Shown here: piece after piece, positions 1-11,094 of the stretch | Layout of the letters: every line of letters begins with the position of its first letter | Position numbering within the stretch: the first letter of the stretch is position 1 | Notes under the pieces: generated by a model | The model's input: only the letters and a program-made list of their open reading frames with translations | Databases searched by the model: none | Told to the model about the DNA's origin: nothing | NCBI GenBank assembly: GCA_001655205.1 | Contig: LPNZ01010670.1 | Span: forward strand, 1 to 41,325 | Origin: Lenisia limosa | Taxonomy: Eukaryota; Breviatea | DNA: 41,325 nucleotides | Reading direction: 5' to 3' | Position numbers and translations under genes: made by a program

Positions 1-107
1 GTGTTTCACTTGCCAGTTTTCACGATAATTAGTTGTGCAGCGTTGTGCACCCCTGGGCTGCACAACGCTGCACAACTAATTATCGTGAAAACTGGCAAGT
101 GAAACAC
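1..107. repeat. Perfect foldback palindrome, 49-bp arms
   Basis: Bases 1-49 are the exact reverse complement of bases 59-107, separated by a 9-base spacer (50-58, CCCCTGGGC). The left arm begins at base 1 of the window, so the repeat may extend further or may mark a sequence end. Arms this long and exact can come from a fresh foldback element, a recent inverted duplication, or a foldback chimera during library preparation or assembly. No coding potential is claimed for it. Confidence 0.95.
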
Positions 108-787
108 AAACAAACAAAGCACACAACCCCTCAAACGATAGCGATCTTTGATCTAAAATACGACTTTGGAATTTTTTTTTGGAATGAAGGAATGAAAGAG
201 TGTAAGCAATACCACACCTCAGCTAGCTCGTGTGTAAGAGTTTAATAGGAAGTAGTGTTGGAGGAATTGGTGGAGGAACAAAATCAGAGAATTAAGACTG
301 TTAGACAGACATCCAATTTCCAATCCTCCCTACCATGATAGTAACTCTTCTCTTTGCACTTCTGCTTCAGAGGTTTGTGGTGATAGTGTGATAGTTAGTT
401 GATAGTTGATTTTTTGATGTGTTTGATTGTGTTTAACAGTGTGTGTGCCTCGATATATATCTATTATATATACTATATCTATATATATTATATTATATAT
501 GATATGACTAGACAACATTCAGGGATGGGAGACTGATTTTGCTTATTGTTTCATTATATTCAGTCACTTGGGTTTTATTGGCTATAACCTTCTAGTGTGT
601 GGTGCAGCTCTATCCAGAGCTCAATCGATGGTGTACTTTCTTATACGTAATCGGGTGGAGTAGAAGGATGTTTTTGTTTGGGAAAATTGAGGAGTCCCGC
701 TCACAAAGTGTGAAGAACTGACCGTTTCAGCCCCCCTTCCGAGCCTTCTGAGCCCCAACACCTCATGAACAGAGTGCGCAGAACATT
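108..787. other. Non-coding AT-rich stretch
   Basis: No convincing exon is seen on either strand. The stretch holds a run of alternating A/T around 451-507 (TATATA, ATATAT and TATATGATAT motifs) that can fold back on itself, and otherwise featureless sequence with many stop codons in all frames. It may be an intergenic spacer or a 5' flank of the lectin-like gene. Confidence 0.5.
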
Positions 788-1079
788 GTGTTAAGCATCA
801 TGTTTTTCTTCGTTTTCTATTTGCGTCTTTTATTATGTGCTGTGGTGGAAAGCCTCGAAACAATTTTGGTCACCCTTCAGGGAGCGGTTGAGTCTATGAT
901 GGCAGGCATGAACTTCTCGACATTGGCAGCAGACATTGCCCAATTGGTCTTTGAGAAGGAATACGGCTGTCCTCTCGAGACCGCTGAGTATCACAAGAGC
1001 GTGGGGGGTTTTCAAACTGGGCTTGTAATCAAGTCTTATCAAGAGATCTGTGACTCATCCTTGATCTATATATAATCAA

Positions 1080-1169
1080 TCTTTGATTCTCTCTGCTCAC
1101 AACCAATCACCCTTTGATTCTCTCTGCTCACGACCAATCACCCTTTGATTCTCTCTGCTCACGACTAAG
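1080..1169. repeat. 31-bp tandem repeat, about 2.9 copies
   Basis: Three copies of a unit starting CTTTGATTCTCTCTGCTCAC begin at 1080, 1111 and 1142. The first two differ by one base, and the third changes after CTCACGAC so that it ends in CTAAG. That AG at 1168-1169 is the apparent 3' splice site of the first lectin-like exon. Each unit is a pyrimidine-rich tract of the kind expected before an acceptor, so the array multiplies the polypyrimidine tract. Confidence 0.9.
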
Positions 1170-2876
1170 GCGGTCAGTGGCACCGCTGTCGTTTCATTGA
1201 CGTTCAATCAAGTCTTCAGTGTACCACCCTTTGTAGTCTCCAATGTTTTCAAGGACTCTCCGGCTCTCCACGTCACCCCCTTCGAGGTCACCACCACTGG
1301 CTGTAAACTATGGATCAGGTATGAGATGTTTCTCTCTTCTTGACTATTCCCATTTGATATCTTCTTCGCAATGATTTTTGACCGATATCAGTAGAGTTGC
1401 TAGAAACCAGGATGTGTGCAGAAAAGATGGGTCAATTATTCTAGATAATACGGCGTGTTGAGGCACCTTTGTTTTCTTCTCGCTTTTTATACCCGTGGTG
1501 GCAGGTATTTGGCCTCTGATTTTCACAGACGCTATGATAGCTTGACTGATACTCCAAACTTCCCCACCTCTTTACATACAATGGTCCACCCCAAAACGTC
1601 CAATGGTTGCCCGAGGTATCAGGTCTGCAACCCAATCAAATGCTATTGTGAGACCCTTTTGGCAATTAAGTTATGACCAATTTAGACTGTTGATCTTGTG
1701 ATCCCGCGAGATGGTGGGGGGGGGGTTGAATTTGCGGATTCAACAAACCAAAGAAAACCAACAGAATCGACTCCACATTTGGAGCACACTTGAGAGTTTG
1801 AAACCAGCAGATCCAAAGCTAGCCAATTCTTTGTATTTGTATTGGAAACATATTTCGCATATCATGTAGGATTGCAATGGCTTGTCAGAATGTTTATCTG
1901 TATATGAGCAAACATGATTAACATGGGTTTATTTAGGGTCTTCATCCTTCGCCCACACGTTTCCTTGCAGAGCTGTGGCAAACCTCTTCTTTCACTCGAT
2001 TATTTTCCCTGATAAAGGTCTTTCAGGGGAACTCAGCCTCATAAAACGAATATCAATGACTATTCTCACACTGCCATAAATGTTGAAATATCTGTGCGCT
2101 GAATGTGTTGATTATCCAGACACCACCGTTTCAAAGTCACCTTCAATGGGTGTCTCTCCCACGTGCTCTTCAATTAGTCTCTTCGATACCAACACGGTAG
2201 GCTTCTGTTTGTTTTCAAAATAGTTGCATCTACTTGAGAAAACCTCCTTTCATTGAAGAGTTTTTTTAAAATGAAGAGACCTTTATGGAAACTTATTTTT
2301 GTCTGAGCACAAGTAGTCTTCATGTTATATTGAGAAACTTAATTCGAAATTAATTGCGTTAAAATCTTCTTTTCTCTCAATATATACATAGTATATGATA
2401 TATAATTTCTACAAAAGTGGAGATTAATTATGAATATGATATATATACTACATACTTCCAAAAATAAACAAATGCCGATTATTGCAATTAACTACAAGGT
2501 TTCCTACTTTTGTTGACTCCTGATAGAGTGCCCTGAAGCCCACCCCCTTGACAGCTCTTTTGCTCAATACGAACCATATCAGCTCAACAGCCCAGTTCGG
2601 CATTCTTGCTCCTTCAACTTACTATGTGGGCCCACCAAACCTTGAGACAAAAATTAATCCGCAGTATTTGAAGATTTTTGTATTATATTTGAATGCACAA
2701 CCTTGCGATATTCTTCCTGTCATAGTTTTCCCTTATACTCTCACTGCCAGGTTTAAGTACATGTATACACACATATCATTTTGACAGGGAACTGTGACCT
2801 TCAAAACGGCCTTTTCTAGCCCTCCCGTTGTCATCGTGTCTGTCACCAGAGCTTCAGTCGGGACTTATGGATGCAG
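1170..2876 (+). CDS. H-type-lectin-like protein, partial exon set
   Basis: Two exons look coding. The first, 1170-1318, encodes AVSGTAVVSLTFNQVFSVPP followed by a stretch ending TPFEVTTTGCKLWIR, between an AG acceptor and a GTATGA donor. The second, 2788-2876, encodes GTVTFKTAFSSPPVVIVSVT and ends at a GTAGGG donor. Both follow the beta-strand pattern 'G-x-V-x-F-(x)n-F-s-s-P-P-x-V-x-v' typical of H-type lectin and related jelly-roll modules, which bind sugars (often GalNAc) in discoidins and snail agglutinins. A hydrophobic segment at 800-845 (MFFFVFYLRLLLCAVVESLE) could be a signal peptide of the same gene, but I could not join it in phase. Exons between about 1320 and 2780 are unresolved, and the 3' end beyond 2876 is not found. 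The fold assignment rests on pattern only. Confidence 0.4.
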
Positions 2877-4117
2877 TAGGGGAGTCCCTGGTTTTTCAGC
2901 TGTTCATCTCGAATGATTTGTTGAGATTGGGTTTTGTCATTATCTGCGAAACCCCTAATGTTTAAAGGATCTTCAGTCCATTTTGTGACACGTAATGCTT
3001 GGTAGTTTGGTAACTCTTCCAGATATATCTGCGTTATCCTCCACAAGCTTTAGTTTCCAGTGCTTCCATAATTCTAACTGGGTAAGTGCACTGTTTCCTT
3101 GTGTTTTCTATTTTTGAATTGGTGGCCAAGTGCAAAGCAGTTCCCCCATCCTCACACGTACAGGCCGCCCCTCAGCGCCTCCATTGGATCGCATCCCTGG
3201 AGTCTTAAAGCCTCAGATGTGTATCACGTATAGCAAAAGAAAATATATTTTTTATTTTATAATTATACTCAAGATTGGTGTTTATCGAAAAACCAAAAAC
3301 TAGAAAATGAGGACGGTGGTACACTGATGATGTTAATTGATTGATTGTGACATCCTTGTACATTTTGGAAGTGAAGCCTAATATTGAAACTGTGTAACCT
3401 AGTAACTAAGAAGAAATTACTCCCTCGGTGCAAAAGTTAGCAAAGTTGAAGAAAATTAGGTTACGTGTAATTGAGAGTGATTTGATGGGAGATTGAACTG
3501 AGGTAGGAAAGTGACTATCTCTCTCATATCCTCCCATCTTTGATAAGGCAAACCAGGTGAAATCGATGCAGAAGGCATGATCAAGCTATCTTTGGAGAAG
3601 TATCCAAACTAGAGCAAATCATCAAGGTCAGCAGGTTCATTTTAGGGAATTTATGCTGATCAGTCATTGGATATTTTCCACTTGGTCTGATGTGATTATT
3701 ATTTGTAGTGTGATTCATTGCTATCCATTCTAACATTCTGTTTGTCAATACTCGACATGTTTCCAATGGTCTATTCAACAAATAATAACTCTTCCACCCA
3801 TCTACTCTTTTGAAGAAGTCTCTTTGACTAATGTAGTATCAAAAAGTCTGTCATTATTTTCCCATCCGCTTTTCCCAGTTGACACAGGAGACTGTACAGA
3901 ATGCTAGTGACGCAGGTGTAACTGTACATGTTGTCATCTAAGAGAAGTATCCAAGATTTAGTCACTTGAAAGAAGGACTCATCAGATGTGAAGCGTGCTC
4001 TGCGTTTCTTGAAAAGATCATAAACCTGAAGGTTTGGTGAGTTTTTTTTCTCAAAATTATTGGCCATTTTAGCTTTTAGGTAATATGCTCTAACTCACGA
4101 TATAGTTTTGCTACCAG
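2877..4117. other. Unresolved stretch, possible short + strand exons
   Basis: No continuous gene model could be built. Fragments that look exon-like on the + strand are around 3563-3603 (EIDAEGMIKLSLEK) and 3880-4030 (LTQETVQNASDAGVTVHVVI and HLKEGLIRCEACSAFLEK). They may be 5' exons of the PARP-domain gene that follows. The rest is AT-rich with stops in every frame. Confidence 0.3.
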
Positions 4118-7088
4118 CTGGTCGATACTCCACGTTACCTTTCTGTCCAAATCGTTGCAAGAGTTCTCCAAAGTGGCAATGTAGGGGGGGGTATCCTCTC
4201 TTGTTATTACCTAATATACTATATCAAGAATGAGCAATCGTGTGGCGAAGGAGTTGCTTGCACAAAAAACTGGTGAGGAACGGCCACAAATCCTGAGCGT
4301 ATTTTAAGACTCTCTTCAGTGAAGAGCAACCCGGAAGACCTTGATTCGCTATTTAACCTCCCTACATTCAAGAAAATCGGAGAAATCACTTGTTCTGCTA
4401 GGATTGACAAAAGATACACTGATGCTCATCGCGAAACCTGCAAATAAAGACAAGTTCTCAGCTTCGCTCTGCAAGGCACTGAACTGCATTACTGTCTCAG
4501 TAGCTCCTTGATCTCAGTTGTTACATTGAAGGAACTGTTTCACAAAAGAGTTCAAGCAATTTCCAGCCAGTCCTATCAAGATGTGTCTGCAATCATGTCT
4601 TCACTGGTAACGTGTCGAAAACTGAAGAACCATATTCCCTCCCCGTCTGTTGTCTTTGGCTTCAAATCACCTGATGCAAAGTGATTTGCTTTCATTGCAA
4701 AAGAACTGAGTTAACAGTCTGGCTATATGTTGCAAGAAGAACACGTTGCTCTATCAGACCACTTACGAGAAGCAGCCGTTGATTGGAAGAGTACTCCTTC
4801 AATGAGAACTCTCAAATGGCAGTATTGCTTGTTTACTAAACAACCAGCATCTTCACAAAATTCTTACGCTTTGGCTGATAAGTATCGCCCCTTCTTTATC
4901 CGTAGAGTGATTGAAGACGGACAGTGCAAGTTCAGCGGTAATGATAATGATGCACTCATTCATTTTTAGGAGTTAATTGACGATATAAAGCCTTTATCAG
5001 ACTTTGTGGAACACATTCACCTTTCTTCTATCCCAGCTGTCACACAAACGGATAGTGGGTGATTCCCCTACAACAAAAATGCCTTCTCACACCTGATGGA
5101 CGCATACACCACATTAATTGATGCCTTAAATGAGACGAAACAGAGTGAATTTTTCAAGATGTACCAAATTCTGTCTGGAAAAAGGGTCTTTTATTTGGAG
5201 AAAACCAATCAGCTTGTAAGTGTTAATTCACTCATCATTTACATTGGACTTTCCCCCCTCTTTTTAATAGCCTTCCTCTTTACTTGTATTCCTTGAGGAC
5301 GAAGATCCATGACAGTCAGTCAGTCTGGAGTTTACAAAATGCTTGATACGTTGGCTTTGAATTGGAGTATCCCCAATCCCAATGAAAAGAGTTCCAATGT
5401 TCTTTCTGCTTTAACAACGCTCTTTGGGCAACTTGACAAGTTACTCAAGCAACATAACCCCAGTAAATCTGAAACACTGAACGTCTTGCTCCTATTTAGA
5501 ATTCCCAAAATTGACAAGTTGCATTTTGAACACCCTCTTTCTGAGGAACCCTGATACCTAGTCCTCAGAATTGGACACTCTTGAGGTCATAAGATCAGAG
5601 ACCTGGCTGTGGAGACCATTTATCCTGACAGCACTCCTGCTGACATCACATGATGCTCCGACGGAAAGATATCTACAGAAAGACGAGGTGGTTGTTCTCG
5701 ATGGAAAACTGCGAACAGTCTCCAGTGTAAACCTCAAATGTAGGTATTTGTATTATACCTAACAACAATGTAGACGGACTCAAGTGGAAGAGTACCCGTT
5801 GAAAACAACCCAGATGTTCTCTGACCTTCCGTGCATGACAGTCACAAAAGATCAACCTACAAGTGGCTTTTAAACAACTCCTGAAGCCACTTTAAATCCC
5901 CTCAAAACGCTGTGCTGGGGTACTGGGTTGATCAGACACATCAATGAATAGTAAATGTATTTTTTTGGCTTTCTCACAAATATAGTGAGGTAGAAGGCTT
6001 TATGGTTGATGTGACCAAAGAAATGAAAGGCGTTACGCGAAATTTAACTTCTGCAAACGTGGGTAATTTTCGCACACTTTCCTTACGCCTCTTTTGCAAA
6101 ATGTGGCGGTCGTGATGGCTGCGCTTTCAACAAACCGGTTCGTTCTTTATTCTAAATATTGTTATCCACAGTATCTACCAAGTCCAAAACCTCAGTATTT
6201 GGAACCAGTACTGTCATCGCAAGGATTCTATTGAGGGTGTGATCCTCTCCAAATGGTAAGAATATCTTCATATCACTAGTTGCAGCGCTTGGAAACTGAC
6301 ATCTTGACACTCTTGACAAATCCAAAAACGAGGTGTATCTGTTCCATGGCTCACGCTCCGATGCAAGCCCTCACACCAGCCCTTGTTGCATGCGGTTTAC
6401 GCACAGGTACAAATCATTGCCAACATGGGACTTGATCGCCACTTTGCCTGAGGAGGGCTATTCGGATCTGGTACGTATTTCAGCGACCAGGTGGGTGATG
6501 TATATCAATTTCATAAAAAAAAACAATATTCCAATTTTCAATGATAATTGCACCTCCATTTGAGACCCCCCCCCCCCNNNNNNNNNNNNNNNNNNNNNNN
6601 NNNNNNNNNNNNNNNNNNNNNNNNNNNNNNNNNNNNNNNNNNNNNNNNNNNNNNNNNNNNNNTACCCGTTCAATTACTGTGGTAGCAAGGTTTGGTCAAA
6701 GACGATTTTCTTATTCCACTAGAGTAACTCTTGGTAAATCATTCATGACACAAAATCAGTTTAACGGGGTAAGTCCCTGTTCCCTTTTCATAATGCTTAT
6801 CCAATAGGTGACTGCACTCTGTTGCAAAAATGGCCTCAACTGTGTAAGAGTTATTTAGAAAATAAAAAAATGTTGTAGTCCTACCCCAACCTTTGCCATG
6901 ACTCATTGATTTTCTCAAAAATCATCCCGGCTTCCAGCGCAATGAGCTTGTCGTCTACCATGCAAATCAAGTAGGCGCTTAAAACTTCTCACTTTTTAGA
7001 GTTATCCGAGTACATCATTGAGTTTAGTCAAAATGTCTCAATATATGGTTTTAATGTTCAAAGGAAACATATTTCAGTATTATTATGA
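4118..7088 (+). CDS. PARP catalytic-domain protein, possibly with lesions
   Basis: The C-terminal third carries poly(ADP-ribose) polymerase signatures: IYQVQNLSIWNQYCHRKD (about 6171-6225), NEVYLFHGS with the NAD-binding His-Gly (6330-6353), GGLFGSGTYFSDQ (6452-6490), a strand with RVTLGKSF (about 6721-6750), NELVVYHANQ (about 6940-6970) and EYIIEF (from 7008). PARPs transfer ADP-ribose from NAD+ to proteins. Upstream exons 4118-5760 join in phase through short introns, for example 4273-4319 (47 bp), 4938-5000 (63 bp) and 5286-5323 (38 bp), and give a helical region I do not recognise. The last intron (6971-7001) would be only 31 bp. The joint after FHGSRSD works only as a GC-AG intron at 6363-6406. 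Two TGA triplets, 6297-6299 and 6449-6451, lie in frame with the catalytic motifs and could not be removed by splicing. The gap 6578-6662 removes part of the domain. The 5' end is not known. The PARP fold is fairly sure; whether the gene is functional is open. Confidence 0.6.
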
Positions 7089-7149
7089 TGATATCATTTT
7101 GAATAAATAATAAATAACCCACACACTACATCTGCTGAGCTTCTGCCTG

Positions 7150-7968
7150 GGGGGCCTATGTATTATCAAAATGGAGCCAATAAGATATTGCTTTAAGTTT
7201 GCCGCCGAAGAGCACTGCCTACCTCTTTTCTTGTGAACTGAACACGAAGAGGTCTCTCGACGCTCGCTTTCATTTTTTGAATCAAAATCGTCATCACACC
7301 ACGGTTAATACCAGCCTTCAGAGTTCGACTGCGAACGTACCATAACAATTACAAAGTAACTCACGGAGAAATCAACAAAAATATGAGTGTAGTTGTAAAA
7401 GTTCACTCCGTTAACTGTGGATCTTCATACACCCTCTCTTTCGTAGAGATTTACGTATTATCCCCCTCACGGGTCAACCTTGGCAGGGTATCCGATCATT
7501 CTAATGAACCTGCCCTGGAATCTAACCGGGTCCTCCGGTTCAACAGTCATTCGGACCTGGGCTTTGGTTCCAATTACCAGGAGAACTTCACCAATCATCC
7601 GCATCTGGGGAGTGAAGGGATATCATGTGTTTGGAATTAAAAGGATCAAGAGATGTAACTGGGGCAAGCAAAGTAGCGGATCAAAATAGCCGAATTCTCG
7701 AGACCAATTTAAGAGTCACCAACCTGGAGAGATTCTTCAGAAACTCCCGGAACATCGAGATCAACACGGTAGCCCTTGGGTGTCTTGGAGGTGAAGAAGG
7801 GGGGTATTGAAAACTAGGATAGTTTGTCTTTTGGACGAGATTCCATCAAAATGAGCCCCATGCATACCACTCCCATGTCGTAGGGAGGCCAAGAGGTTCC
7901 GTTTGCTCCCTTTTCCAAGCATCCGTCCTAAAATGTCAAAAATCCGAATAGCCCCCCCCCCCCCCCCC
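7150..7968 (-). CDS. Unresolved exons downstream of the EF-hand gene
   Basis: Several minus-strand segments flanked by plausible splice sites look coding, but I could not join them with confidence. Reading 5' to 3' on that strand: about 7930-7872 (TDAWKREQTEPLGLPTTW in one frame), 7795-7725 with TPKGYRVDLDVPGVSEESLQ, 7605-7525 (GEVLLVIGTKAQVRMTVEPE), and 7330-7205 (MTILIQKMKASVERPLRVQF). The second resembles the start of a small-heat-shock (HSP20) beta sandwich, but no matching C-terminal strands follow, so the assignment is weak. They may be the 3' part of the EF-hand gene across the gap 7969-8051 or a separate gene. Confidence 0.3.
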
Positions 7969-8051
7969 NNNNNNNNNNNNNNNNNNNNNNNNNNNNNNNN
8001 NNNNNNNNNNNNNNNNNNNNNNNNNNNNNNNNNNNNNNNNNNNNNNNNNNN

Positions 8052-8496
8052 ACTCAGTAAAGGACAACATGCCGTCCCCGGAGGAGTCAACCTTCGCCAT
8101 GATCGCCTAAAACGTCAGAGAGCCTATTCAAATAAAAAAAAAAATCATAAAATGAGTAGGCTTCAGAAAACAAAGGAATTTAAGGAATATAAGGAATTGG
8201 GGAGTGTGTTGATCTACTTACATCCAGTTCTTCTTCTTTGGTGTCGCCTCTCAACAGGCACAGTAGAAACAGTAGCTCTTCTCTGTCCAACTGACCATCA
8301 CCAGACCTGAAACAAATTATTCCTGTCATAAACTATTTCAAAGACTCAATAATTCCAGGCACCTATTTATAAATACCTATGTTTGACAGTTTCACCCGAA
8401 GAAACTGGGCAGCGGTTATCATTTTTTTTTACCCACCCACCTATCAAATAACTTGAAAAAAGCCTCTTTGGTCTGTGGTAAGGGTGCTGATTCCAT
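8052..8496 (-). CDS. EF-hand calcium-binding protein, N-terminal part
   Basis: The ATG at 8496 opens MESAPLPQTKEAFFKLFDR, split by a GTGGGT donor. The next exon gives SGDGQLDREELLFLLCLLRG and DTKEEELD, and a third gives AIMAKVDSSGDGMLSFTE up to the gap at 8051. All three join in phase. Two calcium loops are visible: D-R-S-G-D-G-Q-L-D-R-E-E and D-S-S-G-D-G-M-L-S-F-T-E. Both have Asp at position 1, Gly at 6 and Glu at 12, so both should bind Ca2+, as in calmodulin and related sensors. The 3' end is lost in the gap or continues in the exons listed at 7150-7968. The start codon is only 43 bp downstream of the stop of the LRR-filamin gene on the same strand, so the two are packed head to tail. Confidence 0.75.
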
Positions 8497-8539
8497 GTTC
8501 TCACCCTCCTCGTTTTCTATCAATGTTAGTCAAATTGTT

Positions 8540-10872
8540 TTAGGCAGGAACATCGCAAAGAGGACGTGGGCAATGGATCGCACCTTCCACATCAATCTTG
8601 AAAGGGGAGCCGTTGATATCCTCAGAGTTTACCTGTTCAAGTTAGCACTATCAGCACAAACAATTGTTAAAACGGATTTCCAGTACAATAGACCCACCAG
8701 AACAATCATCACAATAACAACAGTACCCAGTTTCGCAACTTCGACAGGGTAACATTCCTCAACCGATAATCTCCAGCACCCACTTGGACATGAAGCTCAA
8801 ACTTGCCGCCACGTGCAGGCGGTACAAAGGCCACGTCATAGATACCGTTCTGACTATCTGTGATGGATGGCCGTGCAGACCTGTCAGGGGTGAAAACAAA
8901 CTAAAATCANNNNNNNNNNNNNNNNNNNNNNNNNNNNNNNNNNNNNNNNNNNNNNNNNNNNNNNNNNNNNNNNNNNNNNNNNNNNNNNNNNNNNNNNNNN
9001 NNNNNNNNNNNNNNNNNNNNNNNNNNNNNNNNNNNNNNNNCCCCTGTCCTTTCCATCCTTGTTACGTACCTGAAACATAAAAAAGAAAACACCAAGTGAT
9101 TCCTTATATCCTTGACCTTACCACCACTTTATATCTAACGATTATAATCTTGCTCTCACCTTGACCTGGAATTCGGCCTTCTTGCCGCCCTCGGCCTTTG
9201 TCAGTCCATCCCCAATGGCTGCCGAGGTCGAGCCGACTCCAATGTCTGGACATAATGAATGTATCAGGCCAACAACGCTGTAAGGTAGCACTTATTGACA
9301 TTTCAATGATCAATCGAAACCAGTGCCTCAAATTTCCAGATTAACCCACCCAGAGCGGCAGCAAGATGTGCGATGATTGCCTCGATGCCTTTGTTTAAAA
9401 CGTCAGTCGGCGGGTTGCCAAGGTCAGGGTTGTTGGATACGTCTAAGTCTTGGAGCTTCTAAGCTAATAAGCAGGTAGTTCAGAGACAGCATACCTTCAG
9501 CAAGCCCATTTTAGGGGGGAGTGACTTGATCATGTTGTGTGAGACATCAAGGCTCTAAAATGTGAACAGTCAACAAAAAAAAGCATTTATAACGGGTTTA
9601 TTACAAAAAAACACAATCAAGGGAAAATAGCCAAAGGAAATCCATAACTCTGGCAAAGAATTTAAACTATCACCCCAGACTTGGAGGCTTTCAAGGTCAC
9701 CAATATCTGCAGGCAGCGAGGTTAATTTGTTCGCCCTAGAACATAAGAAAAATGACCGGAAAATAATAGTGAGAGACGTTTTCAAACACCACACCAAACC
9801 TCAAATTAAGGGAACGAAGTGTTTTTGAGGTCCCAATTGGTCCGCTGATGCGCGTCATTGAGCAGGATGATGCGTCAATCTATGATGTGAGGGAAGCAAA
9901 TCCCCTCTCCCCTTTTTTTGATGTTTGAATATATTGTTGGGGAAGATTATTACATCATCTTTTAGATTATTGATGATGAAGCATTATCCAGGAAGGAAAG
10001 GACAATAGTGGGTAATGTAATTTAACTGAAGCCATTATACAAAAGATCGGATAAAGTAAATTATATTGGAAATCCAATTGAGGGTCCAATTGTCAATATG
10101 GCAAAAAGAGAAAGGTACACCCAGCCAAACTTCAGTGATAGTTGAGGCATCGGAAAAAGCAACAAATTTAGAGAGAGGATTGCCACTGATCACAACCGTC
10201 TTCACCGACTGGATTGTGAGAAATGAAATTGCGTGAGATCCGTCTCATTTACCAAAATGACTTTTGACGACATACCGAGGATTCCGCCAGACACTGCGGG
10301 AAGGTTTTGAGCTGATTTCTTGAGACGTCCACGGTCTCAAGGTCCGTCAAGTTGCTGAGGGAAATCGGCAACGACGTCAGCACATTCCTTTACAGTCATT
10401 GGAGCAAACGCAACAAGGTATAGACTGCCAAGGAGGGAGAACCCTACTATTAGCTCTGTATCCCACAAAAGCAACATAAGCCGCCCTGATACTTTTTAAG
10501 GTTGAGTGTTTTAAGAGAAATGAGTTTGGCAAAGGCCCCGCCAAGCGACGAGAGCGAACTGCGGAAATAAGGGTTTGGTTTTCGAAGCGTAGGAATCACA
10601 TTTCAAGCAGTCAAGCAGACAATAGATGACATTCATCATGTAAATACACCGCCATGGGAAAAGCAACATGATGTGATCAAGAAAGCAACAAGGTAACATA
10701 CTTTTCGGAGAGATTGAGTTCGGTCAGTGCATCGCCTATTTCAAACACCTCTTTGGGTATATCCCTCAATTTCTGACCGGAGAGGCTGGAGGTGAGTTAA
10801 CAACAAAAATATATTCGAAAAGTCCTACTCCAAAGTGCCAGACGACTTGGCTTCGTCGATCTTTGCTTCCAT
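8540..10872 (-). CDS. Leucine-rich-repeat protein with C-terminal filamin repeat
   Basis: The ATG at 10872 starts MEAKIDEAKSSGTLDLSGQK, spliced after the first 14 codons. Successive short exons join in phase and spell LRRs: LRDIPKEVFEIGDALTELNL, SLSSLGGAFAKLISLKTLNL, VLTSLPISLSNLTDLETVDV, ISGNPLSKFVAFSDAS, SKTLRSLNLRANKLTSLPAD, LQSLDVSHNMIKSLPPKMG, LQDLDVSNNPDLGNPPTDVL. A cap-like helix GIEAIIAHLAAAL follows, as in LRRC40/LRRC57-type proteins. After it comes a filamin/ABP280 immunoglobulin-like repeat: GDGLTKAEGGKKAEFQVK, then (after gap 8910-9040) ITDSQNGIYDVAFVPPARGG, KFELHVQ, and NSEDINGSPFKIDVEG. The stop is TAA (8540-8542). LRRs serve as binding scaffolds; filamin repeats bind partners by beta-strand addition and often link to actin. 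Two donors are GTGGGT and one looks like GTCTGG, so the exact joints are less sure than the domain order. Cytoplasmic, since no signal peptide is seen. Confidence 0.85.
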
Positions 10873-11094
10873 TATTGATTTAAAGCAACAATACTAATGA
10901 AAGAAAGAGAAATGAGAAGACTTTCAGTTTCACCTAAATACTGCGCCGCCGTGTTTCTCCTTAGGCTTTTTTCACCTTCATCACACCCCTATTTTTTGAT
11001 AGATAGTTGCATAATTTCTTTTAGATCAGTGTTTGCTTAGTGTTTAGCATATTTTTACCCCTGGTAGACAGCTCATTTGTCTTTCTGGTTCACA
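10873..11094. promoter_or_regulatory. Divergent promoter spacer, LRR-filamin / THO2
   Basis: The 222 bp between two start codons facing away from each other must hold both promoters and 5' leaders. No canonical TATA element is placed with confidence; AT-rich patches lie at 10989-11055. The inference rests on the gene layout alone. Confidence 0.45.

Noticed and set aside
1-107. Telomere hairpin
   Set aside because: No telomeric repeat is next to it and the adjacent sequence is ordinary spacer; nothing links it to a chromosome end except that it starts at base 1.
33-245. 70-codon ORF across the foldback
   Set aside because: It is just a reading of the palindrome and following spacer, with no family pattern or splice context.
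4316-5560. Heavily nonsense-mutated pseudogene or a genetic code with all three stops reassigned
   Set aside because: One frame contains TAA, TGA and TAG, but most disappear when short GT-AG introns are placed in phase (for example 4938-5000 and 5286-5323, and the GTAACG...TTAACAG intron near 4607-4719). Only two TGAs in the catalytic part remain, and these are reported separately.
7725-7795. HSP20 small heat-shock protein
   Set aside because: Only one strand (GYRVDLDVPG) resembles the family, and no later alpha-crystallin strands or I-x-I tail were found nearby.
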